Source: Harmonia axyridis
Lineage: Eukaryota > Arthropoda > Insecta > Coleoptera > Coccinellidae
Direction of reading: 5' to 3'
DNA length: 64,000 bases
Assembly: GCF_914767665.1 (NCBI RefSeq)
Contig: NC_059507.1
Coordinates: forward strand, 19,160,718 to 19,224,717
Shown: in pieces, positions 9,714 to 21,290 of the stretch
Layout: every line of letters starts with the position of its first letter
How positions within the stretch are numbered: position 1 is the stretch's first letter
Position numbers and translations under genes: made by a program
The notes under the pieces: model-generated
Databases searched by the model: none
The model's input: only the letters and a program-made list of their open reading frames with translations
What the model was told of the DNA's origin: nothing

Positions 9714-12512
9714 ATGGAATTAAAAGTTTGGGTAGAAGGAATACAAAGAATTGTATGTGGTGTTACTGAAGCAACTACTTGTCAAGATGTTGTGTTTGCT
9801 CTAGCCCATGCTACTGGGAAATCTGGTAGATTCAGCCTTATTGAAAGATGGAGAAATAATGAAAGACTCCTTGCACCATCTGAGTACCCTCTCAAGGTGG
9901 ATATATATTAAATGTGAAAGAATTTCACTTACTTTTTATTTATTTTCAGATCTTAAACAAATGGGGGGAGTACTCAAATGATGTGCAATTAATATTGCAG
10001 TGGAACGAAAAATCTATCAAAACTAAAAGCTCCCAACTAAATACAAGCAGTCCGCAAGTATTGAATACAAGTAGTAGTTCTGAGGATAGTAAAGACCTTT
10101 CAAAGCAATATTCTTTCAAGTGAGTAATAATAACAGAATATGAGACAAGAAATTGAGTGTTTAATTATGTTTCAGCTTAAGTCATCATTCTAGTTCAGAT
10201 AATATAGGTATTGTTAAAGGAATCCAACAAGTTAAAATACCCAATGTAGATGTTAAGAGTTCTTATTCCCCATCACCTCAAAGTTCTCCTAGGAAAAGCA
10301 ATTATTCTGAGTCAGAAAAATCTGGTTCACCTAGTCATCGAATTGCACCTCCTTATAAAGATCCTCCAGCACCGCCTCCGTATAGGGATCCTCCACCACC
10401 TTCTTCTACTGTGAATCTAGATAAACAAAGAACAAATTTATTGCAGGTTCGTTTATGATTCTGTTTGATATTCTCTCTTTATTAATTATAATCTTCCAGA
10501 ATTCTAATAAATCATTGAATAAATATAAGGATGATAGTTACAAATTGCAAGAATCTGTGTTATATAATGCTCAGTATAGAGAATTGATCACATTAATCAA
10601 TTACCAGAGGGAGAGACTGACTAACCAGCAGGCTGATTTAACTAAGGTAAGAAAAAAAATGGAATAACATTAGCTGTGTTCAGCGGTCACAACAGTTGGA
10701 CGAATTTTCGCTGAATGAATCTGATCAGTGAGCGTATGCTCAATATGTTTAGTGAGAGGACGCCATTTTTCTAAGCTCACTAAGTCCAACACGTTGTGAG
10801 AACTGTCAAAACAGAGATTTTAGAGGTTAGGTATTTTCTAACCATTCAGAAAACCGCTCTCTGATCACTTTAAGAATTCAGGGATCAGATTTGCAACTGC
10901 TCTTTCCGTTAAACGCAGCCAGTGTTACATTTAATGGTGATTCTTTCCAAGTATGTATATATGTTTGCACAAACCTTATAATAAATTTTGATAATAGTAC
11001 GATGCTGAAATAGTATTTTGGGAATCAAAAGAAAGGGAAAAGCAGCTGCAATTAGAGTATATTGCCCAAGAACTTGTCGCCATAACAAATACTAGTAAAA
11101 TTAACCAAGAGCAAGTAAGTTTGTCATATTCTTTTGGCCAGTTGAATCCAACAATTTTGATTTTCAGATACAAGCTCTTAGTTCTTTAGAAGAAGAAAAC
11201 GAAATAGTTAAGCAACAAGAAAAAACATTGAAGTCTGAAATAACACTACTAAGGTCTAAACTAGCCAATTGTGAAACAGAACTTCTACAGTGTAAAAATA
11301 AAATGAGGTAAGTTGTTTTGCAGCACAAAAAATATATAGAGGCACAAGTTATAAATATTTTTCAGATTGTTAATGGAGGAATATCAAGTAGAACAGAGAT
11401 TGCAGATGAGAAAGTCTGAATCAAGAAAACAATTTGAAAAAACTCTATTAGCTGAAATGGAAAGACTCCAAAAAGATATTGATATGGCAAAGCAAAGTAC
11501 AGAATTGCATCACTTAACTGCAGAAACTTTGAAAAAAGAGGTAAAAAACAGAGACTGATACTTTGAAGACAATGTCATTCATCACTTTTTTGGAACAATT
11601 TTTTTGAGGAAACAAAAAGCATATAAAAACAATTAAACCATACTTGGACAGTTCAATTCCTTTCATATGTATTGCATTTGATACTGGATCCAAATTATCA
11701 AATCCAAATTTAAATCAGAATGGAAGATAATTATGCACTGAATTTTTTCTATTTTGGAGTAAATCAATCTTTTTATTGTAAAACACCACTTGTCAAAAAT
11801 ACCGTTTTTTTGTGTTTTAGCATTTCTTTGACCCTCCTTGAAATACATAAAAAATTTCAAAACGAATCAGTCTATTCTCAGACAGTTATTTTGAGGTTTA
11901 TCAGATAAATTGCTTTTAATGTGAAAATTTTTTATACATATCTTCATATAGGCAAAAAACTTCAATGAAATCTAATAGATTTTTAGACATTGAACTTTTA
12001 CAAAAAATAATTTTTAAATCTCTCAATAATAAAATCCTATAGAAATTTGCATGAAAATTGATTTTGATCTTGAATTCTCGGTTCAAAATTTGAAATTTGC
12101 AGGCATTCAAGTAAAAATTGGTAGAAACACGCAATAAAAATATAAAGCTTTTCCCTGAAACTGTAAATTGATTCATGACAAAAATCAGTTAATTATTTTG
12201 CAAAATTAAGATAGGGTGGAAATGATACAGTATTCCCAATTATTTATCTAATTGATTTTTCCAAATAACTTTACAAAATAGGTGGCCGCTCTTGAAGCTG
12301 CCATTGTCGAGAAAAAGCAACAAGTTGAACATTTAGTTGACGAAATGAAAGAAGCTAACTTGGAAAGTCTTATTGCTGTTCCTTCTGAAGACACGCGACA
12401 AATGGCAGAAGGACCATCGAAAGCTGGTAGTACAAGAAAGATGATAGGATCTCCAAGGCAATTGGAGAATGCTGTACCCACAAATAAAAATCCCCATGGT
12501 GTCTGGGTTTAA
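9714..12512 (+). CDS. RASSF8: RASSF8-like N-terminal Ras-association domain protein
   Basis: Eight coding exons join in frame to 477 residues: 9714-9896, 9950-10119, 10176-10446, 10500-10646, 10998-11114, 11168-11307, 11366-11540, 12282-12512. All junctions are GT-AG. Exons 1-2 encode the Ras-association domain (MELKVWVEGIQRIVCGVTEA through NKWGEYSNDVQLIL). Exon 3 is a Ser/Pro-rich linker with PPPYRDPPPP-like runs. Exons 4-8 encode a long coiled coil, ending in NPHGVWV, the family's conserved C-terminus. N-terminal RASSF proteins are adaptors at adherens junctions and in growth control; the Drosophila homologue limits tissue growth. Intron 4 carries a MITE. An AATAAA follows at 12669. Length and architecture match RASSF8; RASSF7/10 are less likely. 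Confidence 0.92.
10668..10926 (+). mobile_element. MITE copy 2, within RASSF8 intron 4
   Basis: Imperfect terminal inverted repeats: CATTAGCTGTGTTCAGCGG on the left against CACTGGCTGCGTTTAACGG read inward from the right. It is noncoding and related to the MITE at 6991. It makes up most of the 351-bp intron; most other introns of the gene are 53-58 bp. No clean target duplication was found. Confidence 0.6.
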
Positions 12513-12668
12513 TATTTTCATATAATATCACTCATTCATCAAGTAATTATTTGGACACTTCACCAAATTATTACAATTTGCATTTTGATCTCGTAAGTAC
12601 TTTTTCATATTTTAAGAAAGTCTTCCTCAAAGAAGATGATATTTTATTCACATAAGCAAATAAGAATC

Positions 12669-12674
12669 AATAAA
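12669..12674 (+). terminator. RASSF8 poly(A) signal
   Basis: AATAAA lies 157 bp after the RASSF8 stop codon and is the first canonical signal downstream. Confidence 0.55.
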
Positions 12675-13307
12675 TTTGTTTTGAAAAACTATTCACCTTC
12701 AAATCTGTTTTTATCATTGTGTGAACTAGAAATTATTAATTACCTATCAAACATCTGAGAAAATATAACTGCTCGTTATTCAGCTTGTTATATTCATAAA
12801 AAACAGATTTCACAAAAATGTGATCAAAATATTTCCGATCGTAGATAACATAACTTTTAAATTGCAATCAGAAGATGAAAGTTGATCAGCCAATCAAAGT
12901 TTGGTGAAAACCCTAAAAGTAATATTCGAAATTTATTATTGTTTGAACAGATTATATTTTTATTTAGCAAGGATTATAAAATGTTATAATAGAAAAAAAA
13001 ATCTATTTATTCTGATTAAAACATATCACATTTTTGAGTGATTCAGTAATTAATTAGGTTATGTATATGAACAAGACATAGTCACAAATAATTAACCTGT
13101 TGATGGATATTTTAAATGTATTATAATTGCAAATATATCCTTAGAATATCTAGATTTATAATATATATAGATGATATATGACTTAATAGTTTTATGTATA
13201 TTTCAATTTGTAGAAATTCATTGAAAAAAAATAGTCATTACTGTATATCATAGTAATGTGCAATGCATTATGACAATTTCTAAGTGGAAAAAATACAGCT
13301 GAATTGT
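12675..13307. other. AT-rich intergenic DNA
   Basis: No coding, repeat or RNA signal recognised. Confidence 0.5.
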
Positions 13308-13399
13308 GTGTGGTATGTTTTAATAAGTATATATGTCGATTTGTGTTTTATTTGTATAAAACACAAATCAACCTATATACTTATTGAAACATACCACAC
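13308..13399. repeat. Long near-perfect hairpin (43-bp arms, 6-nt loop)
   Basis: Arms 13308-13350 and 13357-13399 are complementary at 40 of 43 positions, with tttgta as loop. The outer ends read GTGTGGTATG and CATACCACAC. The length and small loop resemble a microRNA precursor or a recent inverted duplication. No 8-bp target duplication flanks it, unlike the shorter palindromes elsewhere in the window. Confidence 0.75.
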
Positions 13400-14215
13400 T
13401 CTGGCCGGAAAAGTATGTAACTTGCAATTATCTCCAAAGGATAAGATATTTTATCATTATTTTTGTATTAAAATATAGTTTATAATTTCAGGTATTTTAT
13501 CAGCATTTTTTTATGAGCCATATAACAAATATTTATTTTATGTATTTCTGATTGGATTTTGAACAATAATAAGTCTGAAGATTAATTAAAAATAAATAAC
13601 TAAGCCATGTTATTTGTAAGTAAATTATTGATGTTATTTATTGTTAGGTGATTGGATTTTGAATTTTAAAGAGTGTTGACTTTTGCTTTAAAGTTCTTAC
13701 AAGGATTCCCCTTTTTTTACACTGCCGTTGTTCACTGTATAAGTTCTGCAAAAATACATCGAGGGTTTCCATTGAAAAATTAGTTTCATTAATTTCTTGT
13801 TTCCTGAGGAGTTTTCCTTTTCAAATTCAAATTGACGAATATATTGCGTTTTTATCATAGGAGAAACCTGTTTGAAGGGATTACCGAATTTCTAATTTGA
13901 CATCTCCACCTATAATCTCGACAGTTGGTTTTAAATGTTTTTTTTTCAATATTCTTCATGAATTTTCTCTGATTCTGGTATACAGGGTGAGTCCTTCACT
14001 TGTACATATATTTTAACCCAAGATTCCTGAGGTCAAAAGAAACACTTTTTACCTTTACCATTTTTTCCGATTCGGCCCAGTTAAAAAGATACAGACTGTT
14101 GAAAATCGTTAAAAAAATGTGATTTTCGGCTATATCTTGTAAATGGTTTTATCGAAGGAAATGATTTTTGGAATATAACTTTTTTTTGATGTGAGACATC
14201 TTCTCAGATCAAAAT
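13400..14215. other. AT-rich interval ending in a transposon-end remnant
   Basis: 13400-13980 shows nothing recognisable. From about 13983 the sequence begins ACAGGGTGAGTCC and continues in a style typical of degenerate insect DNA-transposon ends (compare the inverse ACACCCTGTATA near 6106). It stops where non-LTR element A's tail begins. The family is not identified. Confidence 0.35.
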
Positions 14216-14496
14216 AATAATAATAATAAGTAATCTTTATTTTAAAACAATTCAAGTTACAAACAAGAAGAGAAGTGAAACAGTGTCAAAAAAAGAAATG
14301 AGGTTCTTAATCACCCAAAAAATTCTTCCATACAATATGGTTCCATGTTCAATAATAAATTAAAAACTTTTTTTTTGAAAGGTTTAAGTTGATCAATCTT
14401 TTGTATATCCATTGGTAATTTATTGAAAAACTTAAACAGCGGTGTTTGCTTTTGAGTTGTTGAAAGACTATGTTTTGGTAAATTGTATGATAGTGT

Positions 14497-15872
14497 TCAT
14501 GTGTTATAATTTTTCTTGAGATTTAGATATGGGGAAAACAGATCTTTATGTTTATGAAAAAATATTAAACATTCTTGAATATACAATGCATAAAGTGTTA
14601 AAATGCCGTTCTTTTTGGAATATCCTTCACATGATTCTCTGAATGATAATTTTTCTATAATTCTTATAGCTTTTTTCTGTAGTATAAACAAAGGCTGAAT
14701 GTTTCCCGAACCATAGAAAATAACACCAAATCTCAATTTTGACTCTATAGTAGCATGATAGACAGTCTTTATAACTTTTGTACTCAGATATTTGCCAACT
14801 ACTCTCAAAGCATAAATGGATGGACCTATTTTATTACTCAGATCTTCTATGTGTTGTTTCCAGTTCAGTTCCTCATCGATGTGGACGCCCAAGAATCTAG
14901 TGGCCTCTGAAACCTTATATTTGCAGCAATTCAGAGTTACATGTTGGGGAACTTCTAAGTTGGAATTTGGTGGATGGAATATGATCAAGTTGGTTTTGTC
15001 CTTGTTCATGACCATGTTGTTTTGAGCAAACCAAGTTTCGGTATATTTCAGTACCTCTTCAACCAATTTCTTGAGATCTGGCCACAGAGACTCTATAACC
15101 AGCAGATTTTTATCATCAACATAGTCCTCAAAGTTCACTCTATCCTCACTCCAATTAAGGTTCAATGGGTAATCATTAACATACACTATGAAGAGGAGGG
15201 GACCCGCTATGCATCCTTGTGGCACTCCAAGCTTCAGTTCTTCTGTTTCCGATCTTATTGTACATCCATCTGCATATATCTCTACTAACTGAGTCCGTTT
15301 AGTGAAGTATGATCTTACCCAATCCAGGGCTGGTCCTGCAATTCCATAACTTTCTAATTTTTCTATAAGATTTCCTATATCAAGGCAATCATAAGCTTTC
15401 GATAGATCCAGAAACAGTCCCATAGATAGATCTCAGTTCTCAAAAACACTTGTTATCTTTTTCACAAAGTTGAATATGGCAGTTTGAATTGATCTTCCTT
15501 TCAAATAACGTGTTGATTTTTGGTGAATATTCTGTTTTTCAAGAGGAATGTCATGACTTGTCCACAAAAAGCCAGCTCAAAGATCTTAGAAAAGGATGGT
15601 AAAATACTGATGGGCCTGTAATTTCCAAAATCATTTTCATCTCCTTTCTTGAATATAGGTCTTACTATCGCATTCTTCAATATATCTGGAAAAATTCCCT
15701 TTATTGAATTGTTTATTATTATTCTTAGGGGTTCCAGAATTTCTTTCATACACTGATTAATGATGCTGTTGGATACACCATCAACTCCACTTGTCTGTTT
15801 ATTTTTTAAAGATTTGATAATATTTTCAAGTTCATGCAGACTAATAGGCCTCAAATAAATTGATTCATTCAA
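14497..15872 (-). pseudogene. Element A reverse transcriptase (broken)
   Basis: Two frames cover the domain: 15872-15501 (FKKGDENDFGNYRPISILPS) and 15423-14497 (LFLDLSKAYDCL, motif A; GVPQGCIAGPLLFIVYVND, motif B; EDYVDDKNLL, motif C). They are separated by a frameshift and small deletion. Motif C reads YVDD, unlike YADD in element B. The C-terminus holds the family's QKKAIRII and RESCEGYSKKNGILTL blocks. It continues upstream as 15937-16083 up to the LTR insertion. Confidence 0.8.
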
Positions 15873-16087
15873 TGTATATTGATGTTTCTTTTTGTATTTA
15901 TATATGGGTTGTTCATTGTCATATCCAGAGCATGGTTCACATGGAGTATTTGTTCAGTCTATTTGAAATTGCTTCAATATTGCCTTCAATTGGGAAATTA
16001 TTTTTTTCAGGCTGACCTTTGATGGAATTTATAACTGACCAAGTTGCTTTGCTTTTGTTGTCCAATCTCTCTATTATTTTTTGATAT

Positions 16088-16419
16088 TGTAACGTTTTTC
16101 TGTTAATTAAATCGATACTTCTAGCTAACACTAATTTATTTCAGGCACACAACTATAAATAACTATTTACAGATGATTTATTTCAACTATTACACTAATT
16201 TATTTTCACTACTACATTAATTTATTTCTACAACTTATACCTAATTGAGTGTACGGCACTGACCGCCGTTTCCATCGCACTGCCCTGCTCTGCGGCTTCG
16301 ATTGGTTATACACCGCTGGCACCTCTCTCTAGAAGCGTCTTGATCTTTCTATCGAGCTCTCGGTGCGTCCGGTACCTTCTAGAAAGAGGCAGTGGCGTAG
16401 GGCTTGCGAATTCGTTACA
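16088..16419 (-). repeat. 3' LTR of the spectrin-carrying element
   Basis: Direct repeat of 18874-19206. On the - strand it is preceded by the purine-rich AGGAAGGGGGCAG (16433-16421), the polypurine tract for plus-strand priming. Confidence 0.9.
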
Positions 16420-18729
16420 CTGCCCCCTTCCTAGGATGTTCAGTCCCTGAACATATCCGGCACGGTGGCTAAATCTACAGGATTCTCCGTTTCTGCAATT
16501 TCCTTGTTCACAGAAATAGCACCTAACAGTCTTCTCTTGAACTTTGATCTTCTCCTCAAAGTCGCAATACCTCCCGATCAGATCTTTCAGTTTCTCTTCC
16601 TTGAGGGCGTCGTCCCTCGTTATCAGCCAATTCACGAATACGGACACCTCCTTCTTGAATAACTGAACGTCCAGGTTCTGATCGCAGATATCCTTTCGTT
16701 TCTTCCAAGTCCCTAATCCAAGCTTCAGGATTTTGAACTTCTCGGCAATGTCTTGGTTAATATAACCTCGGGATGGTTCCAAATACTGCAAGTTATATTT
16801 CTTCCTCTCTGCGCACACAACAAGATATTTGTAAGCTTCCAGCGTATCTTCCCTCTTGCTGTCGCCTTCGAAAGTCTGAGGTTTTCTGAGCAAATCTTGG
16901 TTACTTTCCGAGTCTTCACTATTGGTATCGTAGCACAAGTCAACCTCTTTCTCGCTTATCCAAGAGATTATTTCTTCAGCTCTTCTATCGAACATATGCA
17001 CCTGTTTTTGCATTCCTGCTCCAAAAGATCCTTCCATTGAGTCTGGACCTCAATCATCTTCTCCTGGATCTTGGCGCTATATCTGCATTTAGCTTCTATC
17101 AGAGCATTTCCACTGATTGAACATCATTGGAGCCTTGCCTCGCTATTCATTAAACTAGCGTAAAAAGTGTCGAAGGCATGAATTAAAAGTTCCACATGCT
17201 CGACTTCAACTCCATGCTTTTCAATTTTGGACTTGGTCATCTGGTCCTTGATCCATTCTTGGAGCTTGGTGCACTCTTGGAGGAACCCGAAATACTGAAA
17301 GGCTTCAGAGAGGGAAACTTCCCTCTGAGCTACTAGCTGACGTAACTTCTTGAACTCTTGCACTATTTCTTCCTCTCTTTTCTTGATGTTATCTGCATCG
17401 TAGTGCTCTCTTTTAACAAGATTACTACACCTCTGAAATAATTTATCGATCGTTCCCTGGTAAGCTTCAACTTCAGCAGTTATTATACTCAGCTCTCCCT
17501 GCAACATCTGAATGGAAATCTCATCTCTACCAACCTCACTTGTTGCCAGAGCTGACAACTTGTCATCAATCCAGGCCTCAGCTTCTGAACTCTCCTCGTA
17601 AAACTTTTCCGATTCAAGGGCATCTTGCAACCTCAACATCTTCAGACTTGCATTATCCCTCACCATCACAAATCGATTCTCCAATTCCTTCACCTTCTCA
17701 CTAATATCATTGGAGAGCTCATGACCTTGACCGCCCTATCCATCAAACTTTTCACGATGTGTTCCCTCGAGTTCAGCTCGACCTCCAGTGTCCGATACTT
17801 TTTCTGTAAGCTCTGGACCACGGTAAGACTGATACTCAGGTCCAAAGACGCTGCCAGCGATTTCCTGTCGCTCAACCACTGTACCTCTCCGTCTATCTCG
17901 TTGATGCTCTCGTAGTTCTCTAGGCGCTGTTGGAAGTCATTTTCCAAAGCGGGTTGACATCTTAGGATGTTGTTGTCGGAAGCCAAGCCGTTTTCGAAAT
18001 CGTTACTAACTTGAATCTCAACTTCACCTAGCCAAACCTCAAACTCTTCGACGGACCTTCTGAAGAGCAGTGCTTGAAATGCTTCGTTCAGCTTTTCCCA
18101 TTTGATCCGCTTGAGTTCCAACAGTCTCTTTCAATCCTCTTTGATTTCTTCCATCCTTACGACTATCTCATCTTTGGCATAGTGAGTCGAATGTAGTAAC
18201 TCTTCTCCCTCGTTTATTACGCTCTTTCATCGCTGTCCATAACCTCTGCCTCGAATGAAAAATGCTTCTGGATTTCACTTTCCAGGTTATGAGGTTCCCT
18301 ATAGCTCTCATCTGCCGCTATATGAAGCTTTTGATTCAACCAGATCTCCACGCTGCAAACATTCTTCAGGAATTTCTGAAAGGCCCTGTATTCTTCTAGT
18401 TTCAGTCTTCTGGCTTCCGTCATTTGCAAACGTTCTTTTTTTCTATCTGGTATAGCTTTCATAATTTTTGACACTTCCTGATTATTCTGGTTCCTTTCAT
18501 GGTCCTCCAGTTTCTTCGATTGAACCTCATTCCTAGTATTCTCTAACCTTTTCGTGTTATGCATCATTCTTCTACAATTATCCTTTATTTCATTTTTACA
18601 CGATTTGAAGCTTTCCTTCATTTCTGTTTTAAAGTCCTGCACTTGCTTGGTCAGTTGTTCAAAAGCTTGCTTACAGAAATCCAAGGTTGTCTGATCCATT
18701 TTCCTTACTGCGATTCTCGTAAATGGCAT
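16306..18729 (-). pseudogene. Gag-position ORF: helical N-terminus, alpha-spectrin-like repeats, CCCH zinc finger (broken)
   Basis: Four overlapping frames: 18729-18217, 18121-17690, 17693-17124, 17037-16306. The N-terminal 100 residues are a charged helix resembling N-termini of some insect gypsy-like Gags. A spectrin-repeat series follows. Helix-A tryptophans occur as VEIWL, FEVWL, VQWL, AEAWI, LQEWI, IISWI and FVNWL. Their spacing is about 103, 52, 102, exactly 106, 98 and 111 residues; 106 is the canonical spectrin period. DESYREPHNL is an alpha-spectrin-like signature. The C-terminal end is CEQGNCRNGESCRFSH, a C-x4-C-x5-C-x3-H zinc finger. Lesions: frameshifts near 18220, 17700 and 17040, a TGA at 18131 replacing a conserved helix-C Trp, and a TGA at 17124. 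No introns, so mRNA-mediated capture of a host spectrin is inferred. Confidence 0.8.
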
Positions 18730-18848
18730 TCAAAAATATGGTCACAAAAACGTTCACACTACTGTCCACAGAAATTTCCACGATAATGTTCACAAAAATA
18801 TCCACAGAAATGTTCACGATTTAATTAACTCTCGGTTCGAAAACACAC

Positions 18849-18871
18849 GTGAATCTCACTTCTGACACCAA
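18849..18871 (-). promoter_or_regulatory. Primer binding site (tRNA-Leu type)
   Basis: On the - strand, two bases inside the LTR, TGGTGTCAGAAGTGAGATT matches the complement of a leucine-tRNA 3' end including CCA, with one or two differences. This marks the element as a genuine LTR retrotransposon derivative, not two chance repeats. Confidence 0.8.
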
Positions 18872-18873
18872 TT

Positions 18874-19206
18874 GTAACGTTTTTTTCTGTTAATTAAATC
18901 GATACTTCTGGCTAACACTAATTTATTTCAGGTACACAACTATAAATAACTATTTACAAATGATTTATTTCAACTATTACACTAATTTATTTTCACTACT
19001 ACATTAATTTATTTCTAAAACTTATATCTAATTGAGTGTACGGCACTGACCGCCGTTTCCATCGCACTGCCCTGCTCTGCGGCTTCGATTGGTTATATAC
19101 CGCTGGCATCTCTCTCTAGAAGCGTCTTGATCTTTCTATCGAGCTCTCGGTGCGTCCGGTACCTTCTAGAAAGAGGCAGTGGCGTAGAGCTTGCGAATTC
19201 GTTACA
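18874..19206 (-). repeat. 5' LTR of the spectrin-carrying element
   Basis: Direct repeat of 16088-16419 with TG...CA ends. Followed inward by the primer site, and outward by the ATAT duplication at 19207. Confidence 0.9.
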
Positions 19207-19246
19207 ATATGCTTCTTTTTTGTTTTGGATGAGCATTCTATCATAT

Positions 19247-20274
19247 TTATATTTCCCCTTTTTTATACTGCTCCTGAAATCTCCTATCTGATCTACTGCA
19301 AACTAACAGAACATCTAATTTATTCTTCATACTCCTCTGTAATTCACTTGGGCACTTATACTTATGTTTCTTCTGTATAGGAAACTTTTTTAGAGGACAA
19401 GCTTGATTTAAATGGTGCATAAATAAATCATGGAAATAGTTAAATTGTTCGTTAACATCTACTAAGTCATTGAGAAACAACCAATTTAAATTTCTCAAAT
19501 TTGTCTTCAATTGGTTCAAATTATGTGAGGAATATATTCTTTTCCAAGCCAAAGTTTGCTTAGTTCGGGGGCCCATTAAGGTGATGGTCTGAGCTGTGTG
19601 GTCCGAGATGTGATTGTCAAGAATGTTAGCATAGTATGGTATGTCAAGGTTTGTAAAAATACCATCTATACATGTTGCTGTTGTACCAGTGATTCTAGTT
19701 GCCTCAAATATTTTTCGCTTCATATTATGCGAGCTTAAGAACATAAGCCAATCAGTTTTCCTTTGGGACTCGCCTAAAAGATCAATGTTAAAATCTCCAA
19801 CAATTATGACTTGAGCATTTTCATTTTCAAATTTATTAAGAAGCACGTTCAGTTTTTCAGTTTAAATACCAGTTGTACCATTATTATAGACTGTCATACA
19901 AATTACCTTGTTTTTACCAATACGAAATTCAATTCCTGCACATTCCATGAGGCCTTTTACAGAAACATAGCTTATTTCCTTTCTTTCCTTTGCTTTCAAA
20001 GACGTGTGAACATAGACAGCTACACCACCATGCTCACCATGTAGTCTGCAGAATTGGGCTTTAAGTATGAAATTTTTTATGTTATAGTTCTTCAATTCAT
20101 TTTCTGATTTCCAGTGTTCTGACAAACATATAGTCTTGATATCCCTGTTATTTGTGCTGTCGTTTTCTATCTGTTTCATTGAATTTCCAATCGATCTAAT
20201 ATTCTGATGAAAGATAGTGAATTTTTCTGATGTTTCCTCTGCAGTTGGACTTTTTTGCTTATTTGGTTCAGAGT
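19247..20274 (-). pseudogene. Element A ORF2 N-terminus: apurinic-type endonuclease (broken)
   Basis: Frames 20274-19862 and 19846-19247 carry the endonuclease motifs in order: FHQNIRSI, then CLSEHW (catalytic Glu), then GGVAVYV, then IVGDFNID, then DNHISDHTA (SDH). A short frame break separates them. There is no ATG before the domain: the ORF2 frame opens directly after ORF1's stop, in the -1 frame (see the slippery-site entry at 20278). Confidence 0.75.
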
Positions 20275-21287
20275 TTATAAAAAAACCGCATCCTTTTCAG
20301 TGTGCCTGGAAAAATCAATTCTCTTAATACCAACTCCTGATGGCCAAAAATCAGATTTATACATTTCATCTTTTTTTTCAAGTGGTGCTGATACCACAAA
20401 TCTTTTTAATCTTGATTTCTCCGAGGGAATCTCTTTAACCATTATGTAGGATAGTTGAAAGCCGTTTTTCTTTGCTAAATATTCCTTAATCATAGTTTCT
20501 GAAGTGCTTCTATTAACCCGGTAAATATAGAGCCATACCTTTCTTTGCTGTCCGGAGAAACCATTTTCTTCTTGACCTGTTCCTATGTTTTTTTGTGTTG
20601 GTTTGTTTCTTGTTCTCTTCCCGTTTCTGACTTCAATAAAGTCATTGTCTTGAGTTCCTGATTCCTTCATAATATTTCTGTTCTGACTGTTACTTATTGT
20701 CGTACGATTAGTTTGGTTAGTTTATTCTGATTTGACGTTTCCTGAATTGTAGTAATCTTTGGTTGACCATGTGCTTCCACCTGTTGTTGAGTTGACGAAC
20801 TTGCTATATTAGCATACGAAGGGGAAGAAATCTCCAATGGTTCTCTCTGTCTAGTGTCTAGTGACTTTGCTTCCATGTTGTTTATCAGCTTTGTTTACAT
20901 GTTTTTTTCCATCTTTCACATTTATTTCTACTATATTTTCGATTTTTTCCAACAGAAGACCGTTGTTCTGCTTCAAAATATTATTTTTATCCTTTGCTTC
21001 GTCCAATAATTCTTGTAGGTACCTTACTTGCAATACAAGACTTTCCATTTTTGTCTCGTGGACTTTCTTAATGTCTTCCTCCAGATGGTTAGGCGTTTCA
21101 CAGCAACTTTGTTTCCATTTAGGAATTCAACGTTTGGGTTTCTTTTAGCACAAGCGATATGGAATATCGCGAAGCACCTCACACATACTTTTAGTTTATA
21201 CGTTTTTGTAGAGCAGCATTTCAAGAATTGCTGTTCATTTTCACTTTAATCGGACGCATCCGAGAACACGTCGTCATCGCTCGCCAT
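20275..21287 (-). pseudogene. Element A ORF1: PHD-like zinc finger, coiled coil and RRM-like domain (broken)
   Basis: It starts MASDDDVFSDAS at 21287, with an early in-frame TAA. A Cys/His cluster (CVRCFAIFHIAC) of PHD-like type follows, then a coiled coil (LQELLDEAKDKNNILKQNNG), and a C-terminal domain with KVWLYIYRVNR and FWPSGVGIKR typical of RRM-like ORF1 domains in non-LTR elements. At least two frameshifts break it. Coiled coil and C-terminus match element B's ORF1, but the zinc-finger N-terminus does not occur in B. Confidence 0.7.
20278..20284 (-). promoter_or_regulatory. -1 frameshift heptamer T TTT TTA before ORF1 stop (element A)
   Basis: ORF1 ends GTT TTT TTA TAA. The heptamer TTTTTTA is in the correct register (X XXY YYZ) and the stop follows at once. 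The -1 frame continues ATA AAC TCT straight into the endonuclease of ORF2. Element B has the same arrangement. Confidence 0.6.
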
Positions 21288-21290
21288 ACT

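Larger units (their letters stand above)
16084..19210 (-). mobile_element. Non-autonomous LTR retrotransposon carrying an alpha-spectrin-like repeat array
   Basis: Two LTRs of 332-333 bp (16088-16419, 18874-19206) have TGTAAC...GTTACA termini and ATAT target duplications (16084-16087, 19207-19210). A tRNA-Leu-type primer site and a polypurine tract sit at the correct inner borders. By eye the LTRs differ by about eight substitutions and one small indel, roughly 2.5%. The 2.45-kb internal region has no protease, reverse transcriptase or integrase. It encodes one broken frame with spectrin-type repeats and a terminal CCCH zinc finger. It sits inside non-LTR element A. Mobilisation must have depended on another element's enzymes. 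Confidence 0.85.
14216..21290 (-). mobile_element. Non-LTR retrotransposon A (CR1/Jockey group), degraded, split by an LTR element
   Basis: On the - strand: ORF1 (about 21287-20275), endonuclease, then reverse transcriptase, then a 3' tail of TTA/ATT repeats (14216-14230). The body is interrupted at 16084-19210 by an LTR element with a 4-bp ATAT duplication. ORF1's C-terminal half and all of ORF2 are clearly homologous to element B (35487-39640), so both belong to one family. Several frameshifts and stops make this copy inactive. Confidence 0.8.

Noticed and set aside
18843..18871. tRNA gene fragment near ggttcgaaaacac
   Set aside because: This is the primer binding site region complementary to a tRNA 3' end; no cloverleaf is present. 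No tRNA or rRNA gene was found in the window.
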